Below, in pieces: positions 60,480 through 64,000 of a stretch of DNA of 64,000 nt (its first letter is position 1; every line of letters begins with the position of its first letter). The notes under the pieces are model-generated. The model saw only the letters and a list, made by a program, of their open reading frames with translations. It did not search any database and was not told where the DNA came from. Where the stretch lies: contig NC_054865.1 of assembly GCF_018320785.1 (NCBI RefSeq), forward strand, positions 38,443,398 through 38,507,397, written 5' to 3'. Made by a program: the position numbers and the translations under genes. This DNA is from Cheilinus undulatus (taxonomy: Eukaryota > Chordata > Actinopteri > Labriformes > Labridae).

Positions 60480-60548
60480 TTTCACACACTGCTGCTGAGC
60501 TTGATCTTTGAACTTTGACCTCTTCTAATGTGCACTTCAAAACAGGAC
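60422..60548 (-). other. cilp: cilp exon 2: end of 5' UTR and start of coding
   Basis: An acceptor AG (plus-strand CT at 60549-60550) after a pyrimidine-rich tract gives an exon start at 60548. ATG at 60479 opens the frame. The donor GTGGGT follows CACG (low end 60422), giving phase 1 and joining in frame to GPQRRV in the next exon. Confidence 0.7.
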
Positions 60549-61252
60549 CTACAAAGACAGCAGAGTCCAAACAAGGCTCAAGCCTCACTGTGGGGAGAAT
60601 GATTAAAATATAGTGAAACACATAAACAACATTATCTAAAATTTTAATGTAGAACAAGAAAAATAATTTCAAGGACAGTTTCAAAACACATTTTAGGGTG
60701 GTTGGAGGGTGAAAAAAAGCATGGCTGGACAGAGCCCCCCTCTCGGATTACACATCTGTGTTAGCTATCACCATTTGTCACTGGAACACTCAAACATTCT
60801 GCATCCACTGACGAAACATTGGCAATAAAGTCCAAACACCCACACACTCGCAGGGTTTGCATTTGTGCACTTAAAGTTAAAAGCAAAATGCTGACAATGA
60901 CACACTTATCTGTCAGTTATGCCTTCAAGCTTCAAGAGCCCAGAGGGTATTGATAAATGTGTTTTTTTGTTTAAAATTTGGTTAAATTGGTTACATATAT
61001 GACAGAAACAACAGTAAAAGTTAACTAAGGTAGTCTACAATAAAATACAATGACTTAGAAATACAAGTTACATTAACATCCAAGCTACAAGTCCCTTAAA
61101 TTAGATACATCCATTATTTTTTAAATTTTAGTCCAGATTATTTTCTCCATTTAAAAACGTAAAACCAAGGTTGCATTGTTGTCATTCTAGAGCAACTTGA
61201 TGTGCCAGACTTGCACATTGATTTAAACTTTTAATAATATTTTCATTCTTAC

Positions 61253-61380
61253 CTTTTTCTTGATTGGTGCACTTTTCCTGCCCTGAGGTTCTGGATTAAA
61301 ACAATTTCTCAGGAGCGTCTTTAATCTTCTCCCTCCTTTTTCTTTCCTTACATCTCTCTCCTCCTACTCTGTTCTTCACT
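61253..61380 (-). other. cilp: Probable cilp non-coding first exon
   Basis: On the minus strand a consensus donor AAAAAGGTAAGAATG ends an exon at 61253. Upstream lies a TATA box. The exon would run from about 61380 (start inferred 25-30 bases after the TATA box) to 61253 and splice to exon 2 at 60548. It has no cilp coding sequence. Confidence 0.55.
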
Positions 61381-61404
61381 CTGCTTCAACACTTCCTCAC
61401 CGCC

Positions 61405-61413
61405 TTTTTTATA
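61405..61413 (-). promoter_or_regulatory. cilp: cilp TATA box
   Basis: Minus strand reads GGGGTATAAAAAAGG, a strong TATA box. It is set in a GC-richer 100-base block, 25-30 bases before the likely transcription start. A TATA promoter suits a tissue-restricted matrix gene such as cilp. Confidence 0.6.
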
Positions 61414-61672
61414 CCCCTCTGGCTCCAGCACCCCTCCCTCTTCTCTCGGCAGCATGCCACAGTGTCTTTGATTGCACCATTATCCATATAATCCATCACC
61501 TACACTGTACTACAGTGACACTCCATGGTTATTAAAAAGTGATCCATGTGAAAGATGGACAGTCAAGGGGTCAGGTGTTGATAAAGTGAGTCGTCCAAAG
61601 TCCAAGATCAGTGTTGATAGTTAAATTGGACACTTATCTTCTCTCATCCTTTGTTTTCTGAGCTGCTCTCTT

Positions 61673-61865
61673 TGAAAGGCTGTGGATCAGTGGTAGAGTA
61701 GGTCATCCCACAACTGAATGACCTGTGGTTTAATCCCCAGCTCCTGCAGTCACGACAAAGTGTCCTTGGTCAAGACACTAAACCACAAACTGCTCCCACT
61801 GATGTGACACATGGTGTAAAAAGTGCTTTGAGACCAGAAAAATGCTACATAAGCTCAACATATTC
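61673..61865 (+). mobile_element. tRNA-derived SINE upstream of cilp
   Basis: Head: GGCTGTGGATCAGTGGTAGAG (A-box-like), GTGGTTTAATCCCCAGC (B-box-like). Body: AAGTGTCCTTGGTCAAGACA and a tail AAAAAGTGCTTTGAGACCAG, then AAAATGCTACATAAG. This is a well-known vertebrate/fish SINE body type. Apparently nearly full length. Confidence 0.7.
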
Positions 61866-62702
61866 ACCATTTACAAATTCCTCTCTTTACAGACACAGCT
61901 TTGGATGACTTTGAGAATAGCATAAAAAAACGAAGACATCTGATTGGTTACTTTAATATTCATGAGAATGTAGTAAAACACAAGAACGGCACCCATTTGT
62001 TATTATTCTTTGCTGCACATTGGCCACCGGAACAGTCAAGTAGATGTGCATTTTTTGTAGTTCTTCATCAAAATTAGCCTTAAGATGAGATTTTGTGTTG
62101 TTAAATAGAATTGAAGCATACCATATTATCAGTTGAACATTTCTTGGTAGTATTATATTACAGGCATGTACATGCTCTTTGTTATATAATGTGAAAGACC
62201 ACCAACATTGTTTGGATTGTTGTTCTTAAAGTCTGCAGAGGAAACTTGACACTGATTAGTGCTACTGAGGCCACAAACTGTTGAAAACTAACTGAATCTT
62301 ATTATGTAAATCAGTCCAACAGTCTGGCTGTGGATTCTCACTGTAGAGTTTTAGTGGGGACAAATTGTTTTATTTATATTGGCTTACAAAGTAAGAGTGA
62401 TACCTAGGTCCATGAATTTTCACCTTTTCTGATTATTGTGAAACTCAGTTAACTGGTTCCTATCATAGCATACATAATGTGTAGCAAAGAATTGACATAC
62501 TTCAAGTGAGCAGTACTTTGAAATTAAGTACTATTAATTCTTGCTAATCTATTTCCTTTGTAATTGATAGGAAATGGGTGAAAGCAGATGATGCTGCCAC
62601 ACAATATCACACAATAAGAATGCTAGCTGCTAATGTAGTGGAGAACGTTGCGATAGCTAATGTGCAGTAACACTGTGTGCTAACAGCACATAAGCATCAG
62701 AT

Positions 62703-63230
62703 ACACTATATAGACAATTTGGCGGCACCTGTTAATTACTGAATTCAGGTGTTTCTATCAGACCCGTTGCCACAGGTGTTTAAAATCAAGCACCTAGCCA
62801 TGCAGCCTCCATTTACAAACATTTGTGATAAAAAATGGGTCGTTCTGAAGAGCTCAGTGACTTCAAACTGTAACAGATGCTACCTTTACAAAAAGATGGT
62901 TGTGAAATTTCACCCCAGCTGGATATGACACAGTCAACTGTTGGTATATTATCAGAAAGTGCAAGCGTTTAGGAACAACAGCCACGAAGCGGGATAACAA
63001 ATAAAACCACAGATCGGGGTATAGGACTGCTAAGGCCATTGCTCTGCTGTATCCATAGCTGAAGAGCTCTGAACTTCCACTGGCATTATAAATCACACCG
63101 ACACTGGACTGGGAGCAGTGGAGTGATGAATCAGTCAGATAGGTGAGTCTGGGTTTGTTCCAACTGTAAAGTTTGGTGGAGGAGGAATAATGTTGTGCAA
63201 ATGCAACTTGCAACTGTTTGGTCTTACAGT
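62703..63230 (+). mobile_element. Decayed Tc1-like transposon, internally deleted
   Basis: Starts near ACACTATATAGACAATTTGG and contains CACCTAGCCATGCAGCC plus a translated-like MGRSEELSDF start (near 62835), which matches the N-terminus of a fish Tc1-type transposase. A later part (GTTTGGTGGAGGAGGAAT near 63170-63195) matches the glycine-rich motif region of the same protein. The segments between are lost and no full frame remains. Confidence 0.7.
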
Positions 63231-63680
63231 GTACAATAAGGCTAATGCTAGCAACCAGCTAGTTGCGAAAATAATGTTAATTTCATAGTTACACAAGATG
63301 AATCTACTTTATCAGATAGTTCTTGCTGACATTATGGATATTTTGAATATTTGAAAATGTTTTTGTGGTTGTTGAAATTTGCATTTAATTGTTTTGTTAC
63401 ATTTTTATTATTTATTATATTTGTTCATTTTTAGTGTATGAAGCTGATTATTCCTTTATTGTACAAATATGAAACAAATAGTGCACACAGTGGAAATCTC
63501 TCACCCATACCTGAGATGTTTGTTACATGAAATTACTCGCCACTGCTACAGGCAATCCAACCAATCCAGTTTGAGCATGAAGCATCCACAATCGTCTGCA
63601 ATACTGGACTTTACAAACTTATCCTAAAATGTCTTACCCATGTGGGCCCAAAGCATTCTTTCAACTGCGTCTTTTTTCTG

Positions 63681-64000
63681 AATAAATAATAAGATAGACC
63701 TTTGGAAAAGAATTGGAGCCGTGGGTTCTGAGAATACACTTGTTTCAGTCATGTCTGCTGGAGATCCTGTTAGTAACTGTTGTTTTTCCACACAACATTC
63801 ATTAGCTGACATCATCGAGTCAATTACAAGGCAAAGAACATCCAGCAGGGAAAAACATAACCTGCTCCAGCACCTCATGCTTCCTGTTCCCAGGCCAGGT
63901 GAAGGGACTTTTAAATGGCAAAGTGAGGTAACTACAGATGACATGAAGGACAAATGTGCACAGACTGCTTGTGTCTATATGGGTAAAACAGCTCTGTTCA
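63681..64000 (+). other. Open frame running off the window end, unidentified
   Basis: From the TGA at about 63678 the plus frame stays open to base 64000. An ATG at 63752 follows CTTGTTTCAG, which is also acceptor-like. The translation (SLADIIESITRQRTSSREK, then LPVPRPGEG) matches no domain I know. An antisense frame covers the same 330 bases. It may be an exon or an unrecorded repeat; low confidence. Confidence 0.2.

Noticed and set aside
60355..60684. Minus-strand open frame of 109 residues around the cilp start
   Set aside because: It is in another frame; the cilp start ATG at 60479 gives the signal peptide and joins properly to the next exon.

Overview
This is a piece of a ray-finned (teleost) fish nuclear chromosome. 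The evidence is large intron-rich vertebrate genes, AT-rich introns, and many typical fish repeats: Tc1-like and hAT-like DNA transposons, tRNA-derived SINEs and LINE 3' tails. Nothing in it is prokaryotic, and I see no CRISPR array, operon or rRNA gene. I rebuilt four protein-coding genes by joining exons at GT/AG sites so that the reading frame stays open. All identities come from recalled family sequences, not from a search. LAYOUT: (1) 656-3146, plus strand: the last seven coding exons of ctdspl2, an SCP-type (HAD family) phosphatase. Its 5' part lies outside the window, and a long probable 3' UTR runs to about 6.3 kb. (2) 9419-40352, plus strand: the complete strc gene (stereocilin), 29 coding exons and 2047 residues, with many transposons in its introns. 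(3) 43221-50752, plus strand: the complete eif3j gene, 8 coding exons and 243 residues. (4) 52148-60479, minus strand: the complete cilp gene (cartilage intermediate layer protein 1), 8 coding exons and 1162 residues, plus a likely non-coding first exon near 61.3 kb with a TATA box. The last 2.5 kb hold a SINE, a decayed Tc1-like element and an unidentified open frame that runs off the window end. HOW THE GENES RELATE: ctdspl2, strc and eif3j point the same way and cilp converges on eif3j. They do not share a pathway: nuclear/BMP phosphatase, inner-ear stereocilia links, translation initiation and cartilage matrix. The neighbourhood is a syntenic block: human CTDSPL2, STRC and EIF3J lie close together on 15q15, while CILP is farther away on 15q22. 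MOST INTERESTING: stereocilin carries six tandem Cys/Trp modules in two large exons (4 and 5), which probably explains its length beyond the mammalian protein. Exon 5 is flanked by two copies of one transposon family, each interrupted by a different younger insertion. The poly(A) signals of eif3j and cilp face each other within about 40 bp. A Tc1 element in cilp has had its middle replaced by about 1.5 kb of unidentified sequence. I found no clear candidate for a wholly new biological system; the window is mostly ordinary vertebrate genes plus repeats.
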